Assembly: GCA_902569115.1 (NCBI GenBank)
Contig: CACFTI010000001.1
Span: 1-64,000 of the forward strand
DNA length: 64,000 nt
Source of the DNA: an uncultured Verrucomicrobiota bacterium
GTDB taxonomy: Bacteria > Verrucomicrobiota > Verrucomicrobiia > Opitutales > Seribacteraceae
Reading direction: 5' to 3'
The notes below the pieces were generated by a model, which worked only from the letters and a program-made list of their open reading frames with translations, did no database searches and was not told the origin of the DNA. Position numbers and translations under genes: made by a program. Within the stretch, counting starts at the first letter, position 1; every line of letters starts with the position of its first letter. Positions 19,472 to 28,807 of the stretch are shown here, in pieces.

Positions 19472-20974
19472 TCACGGATAAACGACTGCACCTATCCCGT
19501 TAGCCATCTCCCTCCACTTCCTTTCCATCAGCTTTACCCTTTCCGGTGATTCCGAAGCCAGATCCATAGTCTCTGTTCGGTCCTTACTCAAATCATAAAG
19601 TTGCCAGGGCTCTTTATTTCTCTGAACCAGTTTCCATTCCTTATGACGAAGTACTTGCCATGACCCGTATTGGAAAAACAAGGGTTCCTTTCTCTTTAAT
19701 CTATTTTCCTGAAATGTGGGAACTAAACTGACCCCATCTATTTTCGGAAGGTCTTTTGGATAAAAAACTTTATTGCCTGACAACTCTATAAAAGTTGGAA
19801 CAAAATCAATCAAATGACATGGTTCCCTTGAGATTGCATTTTTAGATAATTTGATTCCTTTGGGCCAATGAGCAATCAGAGGAGTACAGATACCACCTTC
19901 CATACCTTGAACCTTCCATTTCCTGAATGGACTGTTGATTGCATTAGCCCACGACTGCCCAATAGCCTCAAAAGAGCCTACACTTCCCCACTTTGCATTC
20001 TCGTTTTTGGATCCTCTTTTAGGTCTCTCGTGACTTGCTCCATTATCAACAAGAAAAAGAATCAGGGTATTTTCGAACTTGTCCGTTTCTTTTAATCTTC
20101 GAATGAGTCGTCCAATATTTTGATCCATGCGGTCGACCATAGCCGCATGGATCTCCATTCGAAGGGCTTCCTCATTTCTTTGCTCTTTTGATAAACTATT
20201 CCAAAGTTCATGATCAGGCTCACTCAATCGTGCTGTCTTCTCTTCAAACAAGCCCATTTCTAGTTGTCTTTCATATCTTGCCTTTCGAATCTCCTCATAC
20301 CCTTCATCGTAAATTCCATCATACTTTGAAACATCCTCAGGGTGAGCATGAAGGGGCCAGTGGGGTGCATTGTACGAGAGAAATAAAAAGAATGGTTTTG
20401 CTGAATCTTTCTTTTCATCCAGCCAACCGATACTCCAATCTGTGAAAGTATCCGTGGCAAAGAACTCTTCACCCGGCATGTAAGGTTTCACCACTTTGTC
20501 ATCAAATGCCCACGAATAAACCGCCCGCCAACCAGGTTCGTCTTCCCCTGGTCTTGCTTGGTCTCCTGGATTCCAAAAATTAATCGCACCCCCAAGAAAT
20601 CCGGAAAAATGATCGAAGCCACGATCGTAGGGATTAAAATTAGCATGATGCTTACCAGACCACCAGGTTCGGTAACCGGCAGGTCTGAGGATTTCTCCAA
20701 TTAGTGCAGTATTATCAAAATCCCTATTACTTCGATGGTGATACAATCCTGTTAGCAGACTGATCCGGGTGGTCCAACACTTGGATGTATTATAGGCTTG
20801 AGTATACCTTATTCCATTCTCTGCCAGACGGTCCAAGTTTGGAGTCTGAATCTCGCCCCCGTAACATCCCAAGTCCGAGTATCCCATATCATCAGCCAGG
20901 ATAAGAACGATATTAGGCCGCTCTTCTCCGTCAGAAAATAAGTAAGCCAGAAAAAGAAGAAGAAGAATTTTCAT
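19472..20974 (-). CDS. Arylsulfatase (family S1) with unusual C-W-T-T-R motif
   Basis: RPNIVLILADDMGYSDLGCYGGEIQTPNLDRLAENG; SKCWTTRISLLTGLYHHRSN. Confidence 0.92.
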   Translation of the reverse strand: MKILLLLFLAYLFSDGEERPNIVLILADDMGYSDLGCYGGEIQTPNLDRLAENGIRYTQAYNTSKCWTTRISLLTGLYHHRSNRDFDNTALIGEILRPAGYRTWWSGKHHANFNPYDRGFDHFSGFLGGAINFWNPGDQARPGEDEPGWRAVYSWAFDDKVVKPYMPGEEFFATDTFTDWSIGWLDEKKDSAKPFFLFLSYNAPHWPLHAHPEDVSKYDGIYDEGYEEIRKARYERQLEMGLFEEKTARLSEPDHELWNSLSKEQRNEEALRMEIHAAMVDRMDQNIGRLIRRLKETDKFENTLILFLVDNGASHERPKRGSKNENAKWGSVGSFEAIGQSWANAINSPFRKWKVQGMEGGICTPLIAHWPKGIKLSKNAISREPCHLIDFVPTFIELSGNKVFYPKDLPKIDGVSLVPTFQENRLKRKEPLFFQYGSWQVLRHKEWKLVQRNKEPWQLYDLSKDRTETMDLASESPERVKLMERKWREMANGIGAVVYP

Positions 20975-22578
20975 TTCCTTTTTCCAATTCCGCTGGCCCT
21001 TAACTTGTTAAGTAATTCCTTGGCTTTGTTTGGAAATTCTTTGGCAATATTTTTTGTTTCCTTCGAATCTTTTCGATGGTCATACAGTTCAAGATATAAA
21101 GGCTCCGCGTCCACATTCCGATAGTCCAGCCATGCTACTAATCGATAACGATCCGTTCGCAGGGAATACCCCATCAAATGATTCTCGAAAAGTTCACGAT
21201 CCCATCGCCTACCTTGTTGTTGTTTAATCTTATCCTCTACCTCTTTGATCAAGGGTCCAAAAAAGGTGTCCAGCATTCCCGGCGACAATGGGTTAGCGGC
21301 CCATTCACGCAATGCGGGATTTGGAAATTGACTGACTGCAAAACTTTTACCTTTAGCAGTTGGGTTATCCAGCTGTTGCACCAGACTAATCCCAGCCAAA
21401 TGCTTTGGTTTGGCCAAGCCTGCAAGTTCGCAAAGAGTTGGATAAATATCAACCAGCTCAACTAATGCATTACTCCGCTTTCCTCTATCTTTCATCTTGG
21501 GCGTCCAAAAAATCAGGGGAACTCGAGTTGCGATTTCATAATTGGTTGCTTTCCCCCAAACTCCCATTTCTCCCAAGTGCCATCCGTGATCTCCCCACAC
21601 GACAATTATTGTATTATCTCGAACGCCTTCTTCTTCCAACGCATCTAGCATTAAGCCGATCTGTGCATCCACGTAACTTACACAAGCATAGTATCCATGA
21701 AGCAAAGTCTTCGCCAGTTCCCCTCCAATCGGACCCGATTTTGGAATTCCATGACGGGTTCTCAATTCAAAAGATGCATGCAAGCCTGTCGCCGCTCCAC
21801 CTTTGGGCTCATTAACTTGAGTTGCAGTTTTGATTTCTTCCCGATCATATAAATCCCAGTATCTTTTGGGAGCTACAAAATTGAGATGTGGTTTTGTGAA
21901 ACCAAGAGCAAGAAAAAGAGGTTGGTTCGGTTTCTTTTTCAAATGATCTTGCAGGGTCGCAATAGCGAGTTGAGTGCTGAATCCATCTACAAAATAATCA
22001 TCTGGAACATCCGCACTTTCATACGCCGGACCATGAACCAAGCCTCTCGATCCCTGATTACCATATTTATTGATCATCTTTACCCGATTGCTTTCAAGAA
22101 GGTCCAAATTGGCCTGCAGACCATAGGGTTGAGGTCTTTGCGTGGAAGCCAATCTATTCCAGGCAGGTTTACGACTCCATGAATATTGCTCATCCGTCAT
22201 TCTCCCATGATAAATCTTTCCGCAATAAACTGCCTCATATCCATTTCGGATAAAGTGTTGAGGTAGGGTTAAAATCTCAGGATTTACTTCCCGAAAATAT
22301 GCCCTGTTCTCTATAATTCCAATTTCATCAGGACGGGAACCTGTCATAAGGCTGGCCCGGGAAGGACTACAAATTGATTGCTGGCAGTATGCCCGGTCAA
22401 ATCGCCTCCCCTCTTTCGCTAACCGGTCTATATTTGGAGACTTAACAATTTTCGAACCATAACAACCCAATTCAGGTCGCAAATCATCAATTGCAATAAA
22501 AAGAAAATGAGGCTTTTGGGAATAAGCAACAAAACCGCATAGTAAAAAAGTAAGTGTGATGAGAAGGAATTGATACAT
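20971..22578 (-). CDS. Sulfatase (family S1, iduronate-2-sulfatase-like)
   Basis: FLFIAIDDLRPELGCYG; CSPSRASLMTGSRPDE formylglycine motif; VWGDHGWHLGEMGVWGKATNYE. Confidence 0.93.
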   Translation of the reverse strand: MYQFLLITLTFLLCGFVAYSQKPHFLFIAIDDLRPELGCYGSKIVKSPNIDRLAKEGRRFDRAYCQQSICSPSRASLMTGSRPDEIGIIENRAYFREVNPEILTLPQHFIRNGYEAVYCGKIYHGRMTDEQYSWSRKPAWNRLASTQRPQPYGLQANLDLLESNRVKMINKYGNQGSRGLVHGPAYESADVPDDYFVDGFSTQLAIATLQDHLKKKPNQPLFLALGFTKPHLNFVAPKRYWDLYDREEIKTATQVNEPKGGAATGLHASFELRTRHGIPKSGPIGGELAKTLLHGYYACVSYVDAQIGLMLDALEEEGVRDNTIIVVWGDHGWHLGEMGVWGKATNYEIATRVPLIFWTPKMKDRGKRSNALVELVDIYPTLCELAGLAKPKHLAGISLVQQLDNPTAKGKSFAVSQFPNPALREWAANPLSPGMLDTFFGPLIKEVEDKIKQQQGRRWDRELFENHLMGYSLRTDRYRLVAWLDYRNVDAEPLYLELYDHRKDSKETKNIAKEFPNKAKELLNKLRASGIGKRK

Positions 22579-22654
22579 TTTATATTATAAATTCCTAAAG
22601 CAAAAATTGGGAAAACAAGTACTCACTCAAATTGTTCAACCAATTTAAAAGTGT

Positions 22655-23491
22655 TTAAATTATTAACAAAACAGGACAACTTTTCTCGTACTCAACTTGG
22701 ATAGATTTTTCTAAATCTTGTAAATTGTCTGAACTTAAATTCAAAGTACGTAGAAATCTTTCACTTGGTTGCTTCGTAATAGAATGTCCACTGTATCCAA
22801 TCTTCAACTTATTGATCAAGAGATTGGCAAAATAGACAATATCAGTAATTTTGTGAATAAAGGGATCTTCTACATCATCCCTTGCGGTTCGATCCTCTGT
22901 ATGGTGCCACTTTACGACACTATTTAGAATATTTGGCATTTCCCAAACTTCCATGATTTTTGATCCAATAAAATCATGCCGTAAAAGATTTCTTCGAATT
23001 TCTAGATCATATAAATCAATATTTTTTCTAGAAGCAGAGGCTATTTCTTTAGAAAACAACCTGTAACTAAAATTAATTTTAACTAATTTTCCAATATCAT
23101 GAATCAGACCGCATGCGTATGCCTGATCAGGGTTTTCAAATTCGATGAAATCCGAAATAACTGAAGAAGCAACAGCAACTCCCAAACTATGTTGCCAAAG
23201 ATCTTCACAACAAAAATTCCTTGGAAAATTTGTTATTTTCATGATTTTCAAAACAGAAAAATTCAGGGCTATACGTTTAGCATTTTCAAAACCAATTTTG
23301 TGCAATGCATCATGAATCGTAACAATTCTAGGCTCATGCGGCTCCAAGAATTCTAGTTTATTAGAAACCTTCAAGATTTGAGAGGTGATTGATTTGTCAA
23401 TCATCACCAGTTCCTCAACATGATCCAAATTACTATCGGGATCAGATAATTTGGAAACCAATTCCTGTAAAATCTTTGGCAGACTAGGCAA
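22655..23491 (-). CDS. HDOD domain-containing protein
   Basis: LPKILQELVSKLSDPDSNLDHVEELVMIDKSITSQILKVSNK...FENAKRIALNFSVLK; CGLIHDIGKL. Confidence 0.85.
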   Translation of the reverse strand: MPSLPKILQELVSKLSDPDSNLDHVEELVMIDKSITSQILKVSNKLEFLEPHEPRIVTIHDALHKIGFENAKRIALNFSVLKIMKITNFPRNFCCEDLWQHSLGVAVASSVISDFIEFENPDQAYACGLIHDIGKLVKINFSYRLFSKEIASASRKNIDLYDLEIRRNLLRHDFIGSKIMEVWEMPNILNSVVKWHHTEDRTARDDVEDPFIHKITDIVYFANLLINKLKIGYSGHSITKQPSERFLRTLNLSSDNLQDLEKSIQVEYEKSCPVLLII

Positions 23492-23650
23492 ATGCTCCGA
23501 AACTGCACCAATAAGGTCTTCGTATGTGTATGTCGGGCTAATAATAAAAGTGTTTTATTGTGTGATTCAGACTACCCAAAACAAAACAATTTCAGGACTA
23601 TTGTGCAACAATCAATGTAATTTAACTAAAACCTAAAAAAACACTAAAAC

Positions 23651-25156
23651 CTATGCAAGTACCTGCTTAATCACATGACCGTGAACATTGGTAAGTCTTC
23701 GCTCCAAGCCATTATGGTAAAAGCTCAATCGTTCATGATCTAATCCCATCAAGTGTAAAATCGTGGCATTAAAATCATAAACCGTTGATTTCCCTGAAAT
23801 ACTTTTAAATCCGAAATTATCACTTTCCCCGAAGCTATATCCTTTCTTTACCCCGGCACCGGCGAGAAAACAAGTAAACGCGTCAGGGTTATGATCCCGT
23901 CCTGTTCCATTCCCCTGCAAAAAGGGCATCCTTCCAAATTCAGTGCACCAGACAACCAAAGTATCATCCAATAAACCCCGATTTTTCAGATCCTGAATAA
24001 GTCCGGCAGTTGGCTGATCCATGATCTCTGCCTGCATTGCATGGGTTTTATCAATATTACTATGAGAATCCCAATTCGTGATTCCATTCCCTCCAGATGG
24101 ATCGCTACCGTTAAACAACTGAACAACGCGAACTCCTTTCTCAATGAGGCGGCGAGCGAGAATACAATTCTTAGCATACTCTTTTTTTAGATCTGTGCCT
24201 GTTTCCACGCCGTATAGTTTTTTTATGGATTTAGGCTCATTGGAAATATCCATAACATCCGGTATCGAAGTTTGCATTTTCCCGGCTAGTTCATAGCTGG
24301 CAATACGGGCCGCCAAATTAGCGTCGCCCGGATAGCGTTCCAAATGTTTTCCATTCAGTTGAGCTAGCAAATTGATCGTGGATTTATCATCCGCTGCTGA
24401 ATAAGAACCCGGGCGCTGTAGATTCGCTGGAGGGCTTTTGGCACTAAAATCCGTTCCTTGAAAAGCGGCAGGTAGAAATCCGTTACCGAAATTATTTTTC
24501 CCAGAGCGTGCAAGCCCTCGGGGATCATTAATCGCAACAAAAGCCGGTAGTTCCTCATTTTCGGAACCCAGGGCATAAGTAACCCAGGCACCAAAAGAGG
24601 GAAATCCTTCCATGGTAAACCCGGTATTCAAAAAGTTTTCACCCTGAGGGTGTGCGCTCGTCTGGGTATGGAGCGCATGAAGAAAACAAAACTCATCCGC
24701 CATTTCGCCCAAGTGCGGAACCAGATCTGACACCATTTTTCCGGACTTTCCCCTGGGCTTAAAGTTCCAGAAGGGCTTAGCAATATTTCCGGATGGTCCC
24801 TCAAAGGTAACAGCTGGGATGCCCGGAGGTTTTTGCCCATGATATTTGGTAAGATCAGGTTTATAGTCAAAAGTGTCTACATGACTGACTGCTCCAGGGC
24901 AGAAAATCACCAATACTTGTTTTGCCGGGGGATTAAAATGTGGGTCTCGGGAGGCATACGGATTATCTGGGTCTATCTTCGGTCGGATGGGAGATTTACC
25001 TGTAAAACTGGTAGGGTCGGATGCTGCAAGTAAACCGTCTTTCGATAAAAGCTGGGCAAGTCCAAGGGCACCAAGCGAGAACCCTGAATTTTTCATGAAG
25101 GAACGACGGTTCAAAAGTGAATGACCGATTGGCGAAATATGTTCTTCTGGGCTCAT
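23651..25156 (-). CDS. DUF1501 domain-containing protein with Tat signal (paralogue of 964..2382)
   Basis: NRRSFMKNSGFSLGALGLAQ; VIFCPGAVSHVDTFDYKPDL; WCTEFGRMPFLQGNGTGRDHNPDAFTCFLAGAGVKKG. Confidence 0.92.
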   Translation of the reverse strand: MSPEEHISPIGHSLLNRRSFMKNSGFSLGALGLAQLLSKDGLLAASDPTSFTGKSPIRPKIDPDNPYASRDPHFNPPAKQVLVIFCPGAVSHVDTFDYKPDLTKYHGQKPPGIPAVTFEGPSGNIAKPFWNFKPRGKSGKMVSDLVPHLGEMADEFCFLHALHTQTSAHPQGENFLNTGFTMEGFPSFGAWVTYALGSENEELPAFVAINDPRGLARSGKNNFGNGFLPAAFQGTDFSAKSPPANLQRPGSYSAADDKSTINLLAQLNGKHLERYPGDANLAARIASYELAGKMQTSIPDVMDISNEPKSIKKLYGVETGTDLKKEYAKNCILARRLIEKGVRVVQLFNGSDPSGGNGITNWDSHSNIDKTHAMQAEIMDQPTAGLIQDLKNRGLLDDTLVVWCTEFGRMPFLQGNGTGRDHNPDAFTCFLAGAGVKKGYSFGESDNFGFKSISGKSTVYDFNATILHLMGLDHERLSFYHNGLERRLTNVHGHVIKQVLA

Positions 25157-25175
25157 TAAAAATGCGGATTATAAA

Positions 25176-27926
25176 TTAGGGTAAGAAAGCAAATTCGTTG
25201 GAATTGATGAGGGATCGGCAAACAATTTCCAACCCACTATCCTCTGCCACACTAACCGCAAGAGAAAGTTCGGATGCAACTGGCTGACGACCAAAAAGTA
25301 ATTCAAAACAACGGACAACTGCATCTTTCATTTTTCCTTGGCTATCTTTTTTCGCTCGTGATGCAAGGTGCTTCGACTGGTCCACCACAAATTCACTGTT
25401 CATCAAATTAAGTGCCTGTAGTGGAGTGGTGGATACGGGTCTTTTATCTCTAACTTGCCCACAGTCAGGAAAATCAAAGGCGGTAAAAATGCGATCATCA
25501 ACCCGTCTCATTCGTTCCTGATAAATCATTCGTCGCCATGTCTCGGGACCAAAATTATTGATCACTTTCCATTGGGCATAGGTTTTTTTCACATTATGAA
25601 TACGATAACTTCGACCACCCATTGCTGGGTTTAACTTCCCTGAAGCGAGAAGAATTCCATCGCGGATCACCTCAGCTTCGACTCTTCGTGGAGGGAAACG
25701 CCACAGCAAAATAGAAGACGCATCTTTCTCCATGCCAGAAATGGATGGTTCACTTGACCTTTTAAAAGCATCTGAAGTGACCAATAAGCGAATAAGTTCC
25801 TTTATAGACCATGGGGTGCCTTCGGGCCTGGAAGGATTGGAAAATTCAGACGCCAACCAGTCAAGTAATTGAGGATGACTTGGTTTAGCTCCCGCTCTGC
25901 CAAAATCACTTCCGGTGGTCACGATACCTGCACCAAAAATGTGCTGCCAAATCCGGTTTGCCATAACTCGGGCAGTTAATGGATTTTCTTGACTGACCAC
26001 CCACTCCGCAAACCGTGAGCGTCGAGCATGACCGCTCTCTTTTGAGTCCATGCCTAGCTCTCCATTCAGGATTTTTGGGGCTCCGGGCACAACCATATCA
26101 CGTGGATTTTCTGGGCTTCCCCGATGCAACACATAGGTTGTTTTAGGCTCAACGAAACTCCCAACAAAACTTGGCCGGGGCCCCTCCTCTGATAGACGAT
26201 AGGTTAGATGATTGATCTCCTGCACGGAATCCGAGATCTGTTTTTCCTTCTTCGCCAGTTTCCGAAATTCGTTAATCGAAGCAACCTGCTTCCAAGAACC
26301 GTCAGGCTTTTTAATATTCACTAAAAATTCATTGAAATTAAACTTATTTTTCTGCTCGATATAATCGGTCTCCAAATAATATTCACGGTTTGTACTTAAT
26401 CGCAGCCTTCCAACCATGATGGGTTTGGCAAATGTTATCTCGAGCCATGGGTTTTGTTTCTTTTCTTTGTTAAAACTCGCTTGCCATCTTTGTGTACCAA
26501 ACTTTCCATCAATCACTCTTTCAATCGGAAACCGACCTCCCTGCTGATTGAAAGCTGTGTCAGTATGAACCCGGGTACCATTGGATTTAAGGGCCAAATT
26601 CACATTCTCAGATGGTTTTCCAAATACTTGAACTTCGTCCAACCCCACATAGCCCGACCAAAAATTTAAACGAAGAGCACTCGCCTCAATCGGTTTCCAG
26701 TGAACTTCCTTGTACCCACCCCAGTCTTCCTCCCATACATCGGTCTTCGAACGGATTACAGATCTGTTCTTGGCAATTTGCTTCCATAATTTTTCGGCCT
26801 TCTTTTTTCGAGGATGGGTTTGATCAAACTCCGGAAAGCGACTGCCAAATTCAATATCTTGAAAAACGGCCGTCATGGAGTAGTAGTCCTGAATCGAAAT
26901 CGGATCAAACTTATGATTATGACATCGGGCACAACTCATGGTGACCCCCATCATCGATGCTCCCACTGTTTGCATAATTTCATCCATTCGGTCTGCCCGT
27001 GCCTGTCGCTTCGCAGATGGTTCCTGACCTACAGTAGCAGCAGGAACATGAGGACCCGCGACTAAAAACCCCAAAGCTTCTCCGACACCAAGCCCATCCC
27101 CCGCAATCTGCTCGCGAACAAACTGGTCGTAAGGAACATCCTGATTAAAACTCCGAATCACATAGTCCCGATAAGTCCATGCCAATTTTCGATAGAGATT
27201 AGATTCAGAACCATTGGTCTCTGCCCACCTAATCACATCGAGCCAATGTTGAGCCCATCGCTCGCCGAAATGAGGAGAAGACATCAGTTCATCCACTAAT
27301 GCATTATAGGTAGTCTGGGGATCTGTTTTATAATCCAAAAGGAATTTTTTCACACGATCCGGTTTGGGAGGAAGCCCTGTCAGCACAATCGAGGCCCGCC
27401 GGATCAGGGATAATGGGTCAGCCATCTTATTTGCGGGAATTTCTTCTCTGGCCAACCGATCATTCAAAAAAGAATCAACCGGATTAATTTCTTCAAGAGG
27501 AACGTCAGGACGTTCAACCCCAAGGAATGCCCAGTGATTCGTACCTTCCTCAATCTTGTCATTCATTTGTCCAGGCCAGTTCGCTCCCTCCGCAATCCAT
27601 TTCTCAAGGATTTCTATTTCGTCTTCAAAAAGAGGACCTCCTTTGGGAGGCATGCTAATTTCCGGATCATCACTTTTAAGAACTTCTATCATGTAGCTCT
27701 TTGCAGGCTTACCGGGTAAAATAGCTGGCATGCCGGTGTCTCCACCTTTTAGAAGATAAGCCCTACGGTCCACTCGAAAGCCGGATTTCTGTTTGTCAGG
27801 GCCATGACAATCAATGCAGTAGTCCTGAAGAAGTGGATAAACATCTTCTTCAAAATCAATAATTCCGTGAGAACTAAATGAAAACACAGAATAAAAGAGT
27901 AGATAATGGAATCTTCGAAAAATCAT
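25176..27926 (-). CDS. PSCyt1/DUF1549/DUF1553 protein with F5/8 type C-like insert
   Basis: CIDCHGPDKQKSGFRVDRR and SCARCHNHKFDPIS; C-terminal NPLTARVMANRIWQHIFGAGIVTTGSDFGRAGAKPSHPQLLDWLA. Confidence 0.92.
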   Translation of the reverse strand: MIFRRFHYLLFYSVFSFSSHGIIDFEEDVYPLLQDYCIDCHGPDKQKSGFRVDRRAYLLKGGDTGMPAILPGKPAKSYMIEVLKSDDPEISMPPKGGPLFEDEIEILEKWIAEGANWPGQMNDKIEEGTNHWAFLGVERPDVPLEEINPVDSFLNDRLAREEIPANKMADPLSLIRRASIVLTGLPPKPDRVKKFLLDYKTDPQTTYNALVDELMSSPHFGERWAQHWLDVIRWAETNGSESNLYRKLAWTYRDYVIRSFNQDVPYDQFVREQIAGDGLGVGEALGFLVAGPHVPAATVGQEPSAKRQARADRMDEIMQTVGASMMGVTMSCARCHNHKFDPISIQDYYSMTAVFQDIEFGSRFPEFDQTHPRKKKAEKLWKQIAKNRSVIRSKTDVWEEDWGGYKEVHWKPIEASALRLNFWSGYVGLDEVQVFGKPSENVNLALKSNGTRVHTDTAFNQQGGRFPIERVIDGKFGTQRWQASFNKEKKQNPWLEITFAKPIMVGRLRLSTNREYYLETDYIEQKNKFNFNEFLVNIKKPDGSWKQVASINEFRKLAKKEKQISDSVQEINHLTYRLSEEGPRPSFVGSFVEPKTTYVLHRGSPENPRDMVVPGAPKILNGELGMDSKESGHARRSRFAEWVVSQENPLTARVMANRIWQHIFGAGIVTTGSDFGRAGAKPSHPQLLDWLASEFSNPSRPEGTPWSIKELIRLLVTSDAFKRSSEPSISGMEKDASSILLWRFPPRRVEAEVIRDGILLASGKLNPAMGGRSYRIHNVKKTYAQWKVINNFGPETWRRMIYQERMRRVDDRIFTAFDFPDCGQVRDKRPVSTTPLQALNLMNSEFVVDQSKHLASRAKKDSQGKMKDAVVRCFELLFGRQPVASELSLAVSVAEDSGLEIVCRSLINSNEFAFLP

Positions 27927-27947
27927 AGAGTAGATATGTTCATTCTA

Positions 27948-27973
27948 AGCCTTTCAAATGGATTTGAAAGGCT
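27948..27973. promoter_or_regulatory. Candidate operator palindrome AGCCTTTCAAAT-GG-ATTTGAAAGGCT
   Basis: Perfect 12+2+12 inverted repeat 22 bp upstream of the 27926 start codon; no T-tract on either side. Confidence 0.5.
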
Positions 27974-28031
27974 AAATCAGTAAAATTTAATAATTAATTA
28001 AAAAGTGATAATAAATCCTATCTTTTAAGAA

Positions 28032-28766
28032 TTATTTCGCAAGTGGGGCAACTTCTTCAGGCGAAATTACGCCAGCGGGTAATTCCATAATCTTTAGATT
28101 TCTAAAATGTATTTCAGAACCCTCTGATTCCAGACAAAGATAGCCTTTTCTATACTGCGAATCGCGTATTCCATTAACAAACTTTCCATTGACTGAAAGT
28201 TTAACCACCCCATCCACGCAGACTACATCATAAGTGTTCCATTGCCCCCTGCCCTTGCAACGATTTTCCAAAGACTTGCTTCGATTACCGCGAGGGTTAT
28301 CCGGTATTGCTTTCATTCCACCTGCACCAAAAAGTTCGCCGTGCACATAAGCGATGGGTGGAGGTGTTCTCCCTTTTTTAGTCCTAAGTTTTACCCATTC
28401 GAGGTCAAGCATTTGAATCTCCAATCCTTTGGGTAATCGGTTACCGAAGGGTATTGCATCACTCCATGCAAAAATCCCAGAATTCCCACCCGCTTCCATG
28501 TGACGCCATTCAACATGGAGAAGAAAGTTTTCATATTGCTTTTCGCTCCTCATGACTCCGATGGGCTTTCCTGAACATTTCAACAAGCCATCCTCTACCC
28601 ACCATGTCTCCGGGGATGTATTTACATCCACCCAACCCGATAAGTCCTGACCATTGAAAAGATTGGTCCACTGGGGGAGGCTATTACCCGCAAGGAAAAT
28701 CTCCGGCAGGGACGATAAAAATACTAAAAACAGATACTTTGGTAGGATGGTTTTCTTAGATTTCAT
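28032..28766 (-). CDS. DUF1080 (3-keto-disaccharide hydrolase-like) domain protein, secreted
   Basis: [34 protein letters not shown]...[21 protein letters not shown]. Confidence 0.88.
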   Translation of the reverse strand: MKSKKTILPKYLFLVFLSSLPEIFLAGNSLPQWTNLFNGQDLSGWVDVNTSPETWWVEDGLLKCSGKPIGVMRSEKQYENFLLHVEWRHMEAGGNSGIFAWSDAIPFGNRLPKGLEIQMLDLEWVKLRTKKGRTPPPIAYVHGELFGAGGMKAIPDNPRGNRSKSLENRCKGRGQWNTYDVVCVDGVVKLSVNGKFVNGIRDSQYRKGYLCLESEGSEIHFRNLKIMELPAGVISPEEVAPLAK

Positions 28767-28807
28767 TTCTTAATCGCAATTATTCGATTAAGAAAACATC
28801 CATAGTA

